Shown here: positions 44,530 through 55,796 of the stretch, piece after piece
Layout: every line of letters begins with the position of its first letter
Numbering within the stretch: the first letter of the stretch is position 1
Assembly: GCA_047967505.1 (NCBI GenBank)
Contig: CM106541.1
DNA: 64,000 bases
Direction: 5' to 3' (one strand)
DNA from: Dipteris shenzhenensis
Taxonomy: Eukaryota; Polypodiophyta; Polypodiopsida; Gleicheniales
Position numbers and translations under genes: made by a program
Notes under the pieces: model-generated
Told to the model about the DNA's origin: nothing
What the model saw: only the letters and a program-made list of their open reading frames with translations
Database searches by the model: none

Positions 44530-46020
44530 CAGGCCAATGTGCTTGGGGGTTGTTAATGGGGATGTAGCCCGTTCTATGGATATTGCTCCTATTACTCTAG
44601 GCAGACCTATGCAACAAGCTAATGCTTCTCAAGAGTTAAAGAGGTGGGATTCCCATGATGCCCAAGCAATGACATTGATTTCCTTATCTGTCCAAGGGAT
44701 CAATTATTCCCATATTCAATCATGTACTAAGTACTTGAGACTAGGTATCTGACAAAACATGAGGCACGAGTTGCATACCTCAACAAGGAGCTAGAGAAAT
44801 TGGATATGACTAAAGATTATTCTATGTCTTATCACCTTACAAAGATCTGAGGTCTTCGAGAGCAATTAGATGAGGTCATTCTTGAAAAGGATTTGGTGTC
44901 CAAGACATTGTACTCTCCTATTTGAACTTCCACACCCTCTCTTACATTGTCTATGAGAGGTAATCCACAGTCCTTGAATCCTAAGGAATTAGTGATTTTT
45001 TTATTTTTTAGTATGTGTGGAAATGATAAAGTCTTTACTACTAAGAAGAAAGCAAGAGAAAAGATAAGGGTGGCTATTATTAGTCTAAGGCTGATTTTCA
45101 ACAATCATAAGGCTAAGGAAAGAATGATGCATATGAGCCTAAGAGGAAATGAAAATGCCATTACTGCAAAAAGCTAGGGCATTTTATTGAAGAATGTATG
45201 AAGGGACTAGCCAAGGAAAAGAAAAAGAAATTTGAATATGGCTTGGAAGTTTACTCTTCTAATGACTCTAAAGGTAAAGTTGATGATTCAATCCATCTTG
45301 TGCACGATGATTGTGCTTCTTTGGTTTGCAATTTTGATGCATCACTGAGCACTTGTCCCTCAATGTAAATGAAAAGCAAGTCATTTTGCATTTTGATAGT
45401 GGAGCTTTTAGACAGACCAATTCTAGGAGGGATTTGTTTGTTAAGCTAGAACCACCCCTACACGGGAAGAAAGTTAATTATGCAAACAATACTACTTATC
45501 CTCTTTAGGGCATTTGTGAAAATCATACTTATAGCACAAATGGATCAGATCTATGCATTTAGAATATGCTATATGTGTCAAGGATAAACGATGAATTTAT
45601 TTTCACTTCCTCTTTTGCCAAATTAGGTTTGGTGGCTACTTTTGAGGATGATAGATGCATTGTGAGATATTGAGAAAGGGACTCTTGTGATATCACAACT
45701 GGGACACTATACTAGTGCTTATATAATTTGGATACTCACAAGAAGAGAGTGCAAGATGCTTGTTAGGTTGTTTCTACTACCTCTACTATGCAACATTCAA
45801 AGTTATGGCATGCTACATTTAGGCATGTAAACTATGGTAGTTTGTTGTTGTCACTACGCCATTTGATGGTGCAGAATATGGCTCATGTAGAGATGCCACC
45901 ATGATGTGTATATGGAGGCTGCATTTTAGGAAAGATTGTAGCAATTCCTTTCCAAGGATGGGTTTGTTTGTTAATTGTAGGTCATACACATTCATGAATG
46001 TCGTCCTATGAGTGAATGAA
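44530..46020 (+). pseudogene. Copia retrotransposon remnant (gag, protease, pre-integrase)
   Basis: In order: a gag piece ANASQELKRWDSHDAQAMTL (about 44620-44690), GLREQLDEVILEKDLVSKTL (about 44850-44910), a CCHC knuckle CHYCKKLGHFIEEC (45155-45197), a protease-like FDSGAFRQTNSR (about 45393-45428), and a GAG-pre-integrase block KLWHATFRHVNYGSLLL (about 45798) with YGGCILGKIVAIPF (about 45910). These are in Copia order. Stops are frequent (for example 44750, 45175, 45509, 45560), and the element is cut at about 46020 by a duplicated CT-repeat segment; integrase, reverse transcriptase and RNase H are missing. Confidence 0.8.
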
Positions 46021-46029
46021 GATCATGGG

Positions 46030-46127
46030 GTTTTGATAGTGCTCATACTCTTATGGATGACGTGTTCTTGCCAGGGAGGTGCGGTTTTTTGGTGCCCATC
46101 TTTTGGCGAGAATGTGCAAAAATGTTG

Positions 46128-46161
<34 letters not shown>

Positions 46162-46309
46162 GTTTTGATAGTGCTCATACTCTTATGGATGACGTGTTCT
46201 TGCCAGGGAGGTGCGGTTTTTTGGTGCGCATCTTTTGGCGAGAATATGCAAAAATGCTGAGCTCTCTCTCTCTCTCTCTCCCCCCCTCTCCCCCCCCAGG
46301 GAGGGGGGG

Positions 46310-46380
<71 letters not shown>
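46030..46380. repeat. 130-bp duplication with CT/GA microsatellites
   Basis: The segment TTTTGATAGTGCTCATACTC through GAGCTCTCTCTC is present at 46033-46158 and 46163-46280. It is followed by a C-rich/G-rich inverted tract (CCCCCCAGGGAGGGGGG) and a long GA run to 46380. CT before and GA after the C/G tract make a large snap-back inverted repeat. Confidence 0.9.
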
Positions 46381-46381
<1 letters not shown>

Positions 46382-48665
46382 CAATAGCAATTGATATATC
46401 TAGGGTACAATCCACAACCAAGGGGGCTCGACAAGGTGAGAGAATGCCCTCCAATGTGAGCCATGGAATGAAGAAACGTGGAGGGCTCTTATAGCCTCCA
46501 TCTAGTTGCTAGGATGGCCAATGAACGGACTAGGCACACCAGGCTAGTTGTCGATTGAATTGACCCTTATTGGGTCGGGTTAGGGGTGGGTTGACCCCAC
46601 CATACAAGTTGATTGACTTGACGTGGTTTGGGCACCCAACCTAGCCTTGACTACAACCTAACCTAGCCTATCTAGGACAACCTAAGCCTATCCTTTGGCT
46701 AGGCACATCCACATAGAATCCCTCTCTCACTACAATATGCTATACTGTAATACCCTCTCTACAGCTCATGGTGAGCACAATTAGCTGAAGAAGAAAGCTG
46801 ATAAAGATGCAACCATGGAACCTCCAATAGCGTGCCTAATGGATTCACCTTTGAGAGAGCACCAAATTTCTTAGATCCTCAAACCTTTAATGCCACCTTG
46901 AACAATAGATGAGATGTCCTCAGGTGTGGTGTCCCATGCCAGTGTGCAATAGGTTCCTAGTATGGAACACCCCACGACATGTATCTTCCAGTGAACACAT
47001 CACAAATGGGAACCTCGAACAAATCAACTCTACTACACACAAAGTTTGTAGTCTCTACCACCATTAGCAATCAAATCTTGTCCATAATCATACAACATTT
47101 CTTTGCCTGCCAAACTTTCAAATGATTAGGGATGTTATCAATCCACAGTCCCTCCCACATGCCCTCTCTGGCTGTGACCCATGGGAGGACCTGGAACTAG
47201 TGCTACAAGGCTGGGGTAGTCGAGATAAAAACTGCCTTGGAAGCACCAAATTGGGAAGAACAGTTCGAATCTGAGTCATGGTGCTCAATTTTCCCTTTGG
47301 ACCAACAATCTTTGGCTAGATGCCCTCTCTTACCGTATTTATAACACTTGCTCTGGTTTTTCTTATGCACTATAGAAAGTGCCTCCTACAATGATCCTCA
47401 GCTTCCCATGGGAGACTAGAGTTGATTCCTCCTTGGGAAGAAGGGAATATAGATGATCAAAGTCTAGATGACTATGGTGACCTTGCACCTCAATGCTCGA
47501 GCAATCATGTTGTAATTTGGAGGAATCTTGGTGAGAATGAGCGATGCTAGCTAATTGGTCATGGGGAAAGCACCCAACTTGCAACTAATCATGGAGAATT
47601 CATTCGTGCATCAGGAATGGTTGCATGGAAGTCCCTTTGGGAAACTCAAGGTTGTACAATTGTCCCTCCAACACGATAGCACACCATGCCAAATCTCTGG
47701 CATAGAGGTCCTCTAGCTTAGACCATAGGTAAGATGCAATATCCAGGGTTTGGACAAGTGGGAAACCTCCTTTATGATTGTCTTGACCAAGGCTAAATGT
47801 TCCTTTGAGTCCCGATCTTCCCAATCCTTGAGCTCCTTTAGAAATTCATCCAGTGGATAGAACTCTTGGGATGCTTCCGCTTCCATTCATAAACCTAAAC
47901 AAGCTCCCACAAACCCTTATGTATGAACCATATCTTCATGTTGAGAGCTTTTAATGGGCATAGTTCTCGTGCCGTTCGAGCTTATCCTCTTTACTCATAC
48001 ACGAGGGTCCCATGGAACTATTCCAAAACCTCGTAATCCTACTATTGATCCTGGCAACCAAAAAACAACGCAAGACACAGGTAATGGTTACATCCATGCA
48101 CGATGTAGTAAGGCTGGGCCGAAGTAATACTCCTCCCCACCTTGCTGCCAATCGCTTTTTGTATCCACACCTTATGCTATCTGCTCTAGCTTGCTTGAAG
48201 GACATGTGACTGACCCTATGTGATGTCCATTGTGTGTGCAAATTGCACCAAGCAGCTGCCTATTAGTGGTGCATCATTAGATCATCCTTTGTTCACAACT
48301 CCAAAGCACATAGTAGCACCATATGATCAACTTCATGAAGGGGTATTCTATGTGGCAATGCCCTCAAGAATGCGCTAGTTCAGTCCTCTCTATGTCCCTC
48401 ATCAATGATGGAAAATGATAGCATGAGAGAGTAGTTTGGGTAAGTGTGAGAAGAGTGAGAGAGAAAGATAGACACGATAGAGGCAATAGCAATTGATATA
48501 TCTAGGGTACAATCCATAGCCAATGGGGCTGGATAAGGTGAGAGAATGCTCCAAGGAATGCCATCAAATGTCAACATGCAATGAAGAATGGATGGGGCTT
48601 TTATAGACCCTAGCCAACCTGATGGGCTAGCCAATGAATGGACCAACTAGGTCGGTTGACCCAAC
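46381..48665 (-). mobile_element. Short Copia-like element with direct terminal repeats, gag on minus strand
   Basis: The sequence GCAATAGCAATTGATATATC...GGGTACAATCCA at 46381 recurs at 48483, and the similarity extends for about 180 bp (GGTGAGAGAATGC, CTTTTATAG, GGCTAGCCAATGAA), so these may be LTRs. Between them, minus-strand gag pieces read LWSKLEDLYARD and LEGQLYNLEFPKGTSMQPFL (about 47735-47600), then a knuckle near 47355-47300 (CYKYGKRGHLAKDC, with Tyr for the second Cys). There is no pol, so it is non-autonomous or internally deleted. I could not find a clear primer-binding site. Confidence 0.6.
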
Positions 48666-48666
48666 T

Positions 48667-48669
<3 letters not shown>

Positions 48670-48704
<35 letters not shown>

Positions 48705-50220
48705 TCATATCCAGTTAAGATAAAGTATTAGTCCTTCTTTTCAATGTTATGGCATTGTGAATCTCCATATCATATCTAGTCATCAAGATAAATTGTTAGT
48801 CATTCTTTTCAATGTTATGGCACTATTGTTGGCAACATATCCTCAAGGGGTCATTGTTTGAAGACTCTTCCGATGATGCACCTTTGATTAAGGTTGTAAG
48901 AGGGGGTGGAATCTCTTGTGCACGGTGTGGACACATGTGAATAATGGTATTGGTCCATTCAAGAAAGCAAGTAGGAATTGTGCACAGTGTGGACACACGT
49001 CATGGATGGCTGGACAATAATGGTATTGGTCCATTCAAGAAAGCAAGTAGGAATTGTTGGTTCAAGTGGTTATTAACACATGCTTGACACTTGGCAAATT
49101 CCAAGATAGCAAGGTGGTGTGTTGAGCAGCTTCAAAGCTCTTCACATGTGACATTTTTGGTCCTTTTGTCCATCGAGCCTAAGGAGGAGGTTAATGAGAG
49201 TCAATTTGTTGGGTTGAGTTAGTTTTGTATAGCAACTGCTCATCTAGTAGATTATATAGTTGTTTGTCCAAAGTCAATGTCCATGTATTGCCTACAAACT
49301 CAGTATAAGTTCAACAAAGTTCTAAGTCTGAGTCATCTGCTCATTTTTTAACAATAAAGAGCTATAGTGATTTTCCCATTGTGTCGCAATAATCGGTTTC
49401 AATCTATACTCTTCTTATGTATATTCGGGTCTCTGCAATTCATATCATATGTGGGTTAAATCATTTTGATGTGGGGAAATGTCACTAGTGTATTGTTGCA
49501 TGCACTCAAGCCTTAACTAGTTTATTATTGCATGCACTCAATTCCAACAACTATAAATCTCTCTCTCTCTCTCTCTCTTTCTCAAAAGGCACATCTATGC
49601 GCTGTCAAAAATGAATGAAGAAAGAGAACCAATAAGGAGAAAATGCACAAAATCCTTTATGATTTCTATGAAAGTATCATTTAAACTTGTTTTAAGTAGA
49701 TTCCATGCACATGTCAAACCAAGTTTAACCTACTACTCCAAAAAAAGAAAAAATAAAGACTAAAATAAAAGAAAATAATGATAGCATTAAGTCACAATGG
49801 GGTGAGGAGAGGGAACACAACATGTACATATGCACCTACACCCACACATCAGTTACACATAAAAGGCCACCTAAAGTTGTGTGTCTTTTAAGAAAATTTA
49901 GCAAAAAAAAACACTAAAAATTTTTCTAAAGATAACATTACACACACACAGACCCACCCCCCCTCCTCCCTCGAACTACTCCCAAAAAAGACTAAAATGA
50001 AATAAAATAATGATAGCATTAACTCACCAATAGAGTGAGGACGGGGGAGACAACATGTACAGACATACCCACACCCACACAACACATATGCACACACACA
50101 CACAAAAAGGTGCCACCTAAAATGCTGTTTGTCTTTTAAGAAAATTCACCAAAAAAAAACTGAAAAAATAAATAGAAGAATATTTCACACACACACACAC
50201 ACAGAGATCGACTGCCCCCC
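48670..50220. repeat. Microsatellites and local duplications
   Basis: CT runs lie at 48670-48698 and 49559-49578. A unit with GTATTGGTCCATTCAAGAAAG and GCAAGTAGGAATTG repeats at about 48947 and 49024. A unit of about 235 bp (GATAGCATTAA..., CAACATGTACA, GTCTTTTAAGAAAATTYA) repeats at about 49780 and 50012, each followed by CA runs. Confidence 0.8.
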
Positions 50221-51139
50221 CCGCCCCTATATGGGGTGACCAAGATAAAGCCTTGAGGCACCCTAGGGCTTGAACTTAGGACCATGGAACATATACACCC
50301 ACACATTTTAGCTGCTTTGTCTAAATGCTTGGCATATACATACGTAAACCTTTTAGCTGCTTAATCTAAACGATGTTGGATACTCTTGCTCTTGAAGCTT
50401 CGTTTTGGTGCTTTGGTCCTCAATTGCATAGTAGCATTTTGTGAGGCCTTACTCGAAGGCAAGAGGTTGAGTTGCATGGCTTTGTCGAGACGATTTGGGG
50501 GGATTCAGCTACTATGGAGCATTTGTTGAAGGAATTGAAACTTCTCCAGAGCTATGAGAGTAATCGTTGAGTGAGAGATCATTGCATTGAGTAAAAGTGT
50601 GTCTCCACTAAACAAGTGTAGCTTCTCCCAAGTAGTCAAAAAAGTTACAAGCCTCTTTTTAAGACGAGAGGAAGGGATCGATTGCTCCCTTCCTTTCTAA
50701 GATCATATGCTCATAAAACCCTCCCTCTAGCATACAATAGCCCAAATTTCTTCTTCTTCTTCTAGCATATTTCAAATATAAGGGTATGCCAACAATTCCT
50801 TCTTTTCTTTTTTTGCTAACTTTGTAAAATATGTAAGGTCACCTATTTTATATCTATCCTTATAATGCACAATACCCATAGCATAGAGGGGGTTTGGGAC
50901 TAGCTACTACTAGCCTTGTTGTTTATCATTTGTGAATTTAATGATAAGAATAAGAAGTAATGACATGTACAATACTTTGGGATTGACAACTCTCTAAACT
51001 TGGAAACACTGATATGCATTGAATTGAACATAGGAAAGGATTATGCCAATATTTCCTAGATCGACAATGAAAGAGTGATAGAATATTTTGGCTAGGATAG
51101 ATCATAATAGTGATAAAAGAGATTGGTTGGAATCAAGAT

Positions 51140-51235
51140 ATAGGCAGGAGGAGGAGGAGGAGAAGAGAGGAGAAGGGAGGAGGAGGAGGAGGAGAAGAGG
51201 GTGGAGGAGGAGGGGAGAAGGAGGAGGAGGGGTTA
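51140..51235. repeat. (GGA)n purine tract
   Basis: About 95 bp of GGA/GAA repeats. The Glu/Arg-rich frame across it is compositional. Confidence 0.85.
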
Positions 51236-51360
51236 GAGCATGCTATCACAATGAGGGAGCATGGACCCAAGGAGAAAATGTACATGAACACCAAAGTGAA
51301 AGTGAACACTGAACCCCAAAAAACGAGAGCTTCATTCCATTGAGAGATATTAATACATGT

Positions 51361-51455
51361 GAGTCCCTTCACTTGTGAAGGTACCTTGTGAAGATACCTT
51401 GTGAAGGTACCTTTGGGTCCCTTCACTTGTGAAGGTACTTGTGAAGATACCTCAA
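51361..51455. repeat. Palindromic CTTCACTTGTGAAG repeat cluster
   Basis: GGTCCCTTCACTTGTGAAGG occurs at about 51362 and 51416 (54-bp period). Each copy is a near-perfect hairpin, and AAGGTACCTT palindromes lie between them. Confidence 0.75.
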
Positions 51456-51499
51456 AGAGTCAAGGCTTTTAGTCTTTCTCTCTATAGTTTTAGCATTTC

Positions 51500-54400
51500 T
51501 CTCTGTAGATCTTGATTTTACAACTACTCCAAACACACATTGATTTGATCTTCATTGTGCCAGACTATACTTCTGTCCCTTGTTGCCATAGAATGAACAT
51601 TCCTGCAGACCGATTTGATTACCTGTCCTCGGGTATGTGATGCTTTGAGTGGGAAGATTTACAAACTTTGTTCCTTACCTCGAGTTGTTTGGTTGTTAAG
51701 GTTGGTCTAATGTACCTTCTTGTGATTGTGTCTTCGAAGCAGGCCTTGCCTTACTGTTGAGTATGTGAAAAGTTTCTCTTCTCTTGTAGATTGCATGTGT
51801 GCCTAATTTTTCATTTTGATAATGCTTGGCCTTTCTTGTCTTTGTCTTGTACATGGTTTGTAGATGCACATGTTGAGAGGCCTTGTGTTTGATTACCTTG
51901 TCTGGCATCAAATTTGGCTCACAAAAACATACTCTTTTGCTTGATTTGTTATATTTGTATAGAATGTATGTCATCGTGGATCTTGGAATTTGATTGTTTT
52001 TGAGAGGAATGCTTAAGAGAGAAAAGGATGGCTTAGGGCTTTCATGTATGGCTTTGGAGCCCATGAGTAAATGTTTGGTATTGATCATGCCATAAACCTT
52101 GAGTTGAGTCTTCTTGGCTTTGTTCTAATTTACATTAATATCATATGTTGTGCTCATATCAATTTCCTCTTCACCTAAGGACTATGAAAGTGCATTCTTG
52201 GAGCTTGTTGGGGGTCTTGTGCTGCCTAAAGCAGATATCCAATATGAACATCTATTCACTTAGGAGATTTAAGGATTGTGCCTTGATTTTCAGATTGTGT
52301 GCTTGATATGTTGGTGCCTTTCCTCTTCAATGGGGTTTTATTTGTGCATCTAGCACGTCTAAGTGGAAAAACTTGTGCATGTGTATGTGGACCTAACCTA
52401 GTATGTGTCTAAGTGCAAATTTACAAAATTGTAGGGTTTGAGAGAATCATATCTGCAAATTTTATTTGTTGATGCCATGGATGAGAAACCATGTTATTAG
52501 TTGTGGTTCGGTCCCCAAATGGAGTTTTACCAAATTCCACTTATTTATTTGTTTTTATCATTCTTTCTTTCAAAGACCAAGATCATCATTGGAAACGTGT
52601 TTCATGGAGAAACTTCTTGTCATGTTGGCCTTTAGATTTTGTTGAAGCTTTTCTAGTCTTGTACTTGAGTCGATAGGCATGTTGGCAAGCTGGACTAGTA
52701 TAGAGAGGTGACACTTGAGTTCATACCTAGATATGCTTTTGGCCAAAGTGTAGCCTCTTGATTTTGTAAGATGAATGGTTGGATTGTGTACCATCCTTTG
52801 ATGATGCATGCCTCTACTGATTTGTCTATATTTGGTGTTGCATGTAGATCTGTATGCACTTTGGCTTGATTTCTTGGGTTTGATACTTTTCATGTGTTGA
52901 AATCATTCCATTTGTGGCTAGGATGGGACATAGCTCTTTATGTTGATAAACCTCTGTAACTAATGACTTCATGCTTAGTGTGTGTCCTATTTTTGTTGTA
53001 GTACAGTCACTCCTTGCAAGCTCTATACACTATTGTCAAGGTACCCATACGTCATTTAGCATATTTCATGGTTTATCAAAAGTTACAAGTTTTCTTGGGG
53101 TAGGGGAATTCTTAGCTTTCATGATGCATTTTTTGGGGATCCAAGCCCACTTTAACCTTCTATCTAAGTGTTGATATCTATTAGGTACAAAGCAATGCAT
53201 ATCTTTCTTTTGTACCAAGATAGACTTTGCCCTTTGTTGTTTGGATTGCATCTGATTGTATGGAGTTGAATACTCATTGCTACTGAAGGACTAGTGCCTT
53301 CTCTATTGATGGATTTGTGTTGACTTATTGTTGGGTATCCATACGACTGAGTGGTTTTTCTTTGGAATCCTCTTTGATCTTTATAGTTGAACAAATCTTT
53401 AGTTGAGAGTCTTCTTGCTATCTTTATACTGTTGACTCTCCCTTTTGAATTCTACCAAACTTTGTAGATCTTTGATATGGTCCATTGTCAAATGCTAGCA
53501 TTTGTGATCCTACTCAACTCGTAGTTATTGCCTAAGCTGGGGTAGTTGATGTTGCCAAGCATTTTGTAATTCATGCATTATTTGTAGTTGCTGTTGGAAT
53601 ACATCCTTAAATTGGTGCATATTTTGCAATAGGTCTATTCTGCAATGTGTAGAGAGTTGGCCATTGAGGATTTTGATAAGAGAGTTCTTCTTTCTGTTGT
53701 ATCTTTGCATTTGTCTTCGGGGATTGTCTGGTGCATGGCCAACATGTAATTCTTGCTCCATGGTTGGCACCCATATTTGGGATTTATCATAGTGGATGAT
53801 TTGCACATTCTTTTCATGCAGAGTGTTGCACTTGAAGAGCCTTGGTGTGACTGAGATGTTCTTGAATGTCACGCTTTAGGTTTGCATCACCCAAGAGACA
53901 TTTGTTACAACCTTCTGGTGTGATGCTTTGGGTTTCTTCCCTCTTTGTGCAATCTACTTTTGTGACGGTTGGTTTTGGGTCATCAGTTGTTGATTGCATC
54001 CTCAACCCCATGTCAAATACATACAACACTATAACCTCCAATGAATAAACATCTAACAACCCCATGTCTATGTCTGTAACCATAATTCTATGTTTATGTC
54101 TGTTATTACTGGTAGAATCACGAAGCACTTAATTGAACGGATGGTTGAAAATGCCTTAAGCATATGGAGGGGCTTTTACTTGAATTGGATCCTTAGCTCC
54201 AACAACGTGCAACAACATCCCAAACATTCAACAAGCTAAGTAGAAAGTGCAAATCTTGAAAAATTGCCTTACGGAGAAAGCTTAACACATTGAAAACCTT
54301 AGCGCATTGGAATTTCAAATAGGATCTTGCGCATGGTGGTCTCATAACTAACCAGGTGAGAGGATCATACGTTAGTTCGTTTCCCTTTTAGCATCAACGT

Positions 54401-54900
54401 TAGATGGTTTACTCCCATGGTTGCACATGCTTTCTATAGTGGTATCTTCGCTTTAAAAAACAAGCATGAAGATTTGAACTTTACTACATAATTCAAAGAA
54501 AGCCATCTGTTCCAAAGGTGTAAATTTGAGAAAGCCTTTATGGGGCCCCTCCGCCCATAGACATTTTTATCAGATATATGTTAAACAGCTAGAAGGGACT
54601 GTTTGGAAGATTTTAATCCTCACTACAAGGAAATATTTGGAATGTAAAAATGGGACAGGCACACCACAAAGTTTTCTTCAAGTCTCATTAATAGCCACCT
54701 CTGTTTGTCCTTGGATTGCTTTCCTTGTGGTTCCAATACCTCACCATGCCCTTTTCTATCCAAGGCATCCACCAAAAATTCAAATGCGCTTGAGGTCCAA
54801 GTGTGGGAAAAACCTACATGAACCAATAGAACAAGTTTTATCAGCCTTCTGCAAATAGCACTCGATAAACAAAACAATGTTGGCGAGGGAGTATAACATG
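51500..54900. other. Unrecognised, possibly decayed retroelement
   Basis: Medium-length open frames cluster on the minus strand (52088-51696, 52893-52570, 53872-53525, 54128-53814), hydrophilic and rich in Gln, Lys and His, for example FQQQLQIMHELQNAWQHQ near 53545-53600. The clustering on one strand suggests decayed coding sequence. I match none of it to a family. Confidence 0.3.
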
Positions 54901-55664
54901 CCGATTGGACCCAAACTTCCAAGGGCCTAGGGCTACCTTTAGGGGGGGAGAAGCCATTCGAGACTTGGCTGGCTCTCTATGCTATGAAGACATCAACGAT
55001 AACGAACACGGCTTCCTGTCGCTTCATTGTTTCTTAAGCTACAGTTCCACCAGACGTCTCCTCTCTAGTTCAACAATCGGCTCTTGCTCTTCGAGTTGCC
55101 TGCGGAATAATCTTATTCCAAGAAGAATCAGGGACTTATTGATCAACCAACGTTTTGAGGTAAGAATATAAGTAACTGGGTTAGAAGCAAGCTACGTGAG
55201 AAGGTCGATGAAGCAATCTTAGTTAGTTAGGCCTAAGACGGCGAAGACATGCACAGGTAGGACAGAGGCGTGATAGGTACGAGGAGGCTTGAAAGAAGAA
55301 GAAGAAGAAAACACATCTACCTGCTGCAGATGTGTGCTCACTAACTATGAGCGACATAGAGAGAGGTCCTATGGCCACTGAAATTCCTGCCATGTGATAG
55401 AGATAACAACTTGCAAAGCAATAAGATTTGCTGTATCCAAAGGATTTGAGGGCGTTCTTTGAAAGTGCAACTGGCGCGAATCAGACGTGGACCTACAGAG
55501 AATGTCACTATCTTCAAAACATCAAAATAATTGAAGAGAATAGCAAACGTAAATAGCAAACGGGTTAAACGAAATAAACTCATGCAAAAAATACACATGA
55601 AGACTAACCATTACTATACCCTTCCCAAAGAGGTGAGGCACCCATTCTAAATAGGCCCCTTGAA

Positions 55665-55690
55665 GGGCCAATTATATATTGATTAAGCAA
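55665..55690 (+). promoter_or_regulatory. Possible TATA region of ATG14
   Basis: AATTATATATTGATT about 120-130 nt upstream of the ATG14 start codon is the best TATA-like element here. Confidence 0.3.
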
Positions 55691-55796
55691 ACCTAATTAT
55701 TCATACGATCGATGCGAATTATACGAAACGAAATGGTCTGATACTTTCATGGATCCTTGTGATCTCAATCGATCATGATTCGTCATCGCAGTCGCC

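Noticed and set aside
46023-46464. Frames of alternating Arg-Glu and Ser-Leu
   Set aside because: They translate GA/CT microsatellites.
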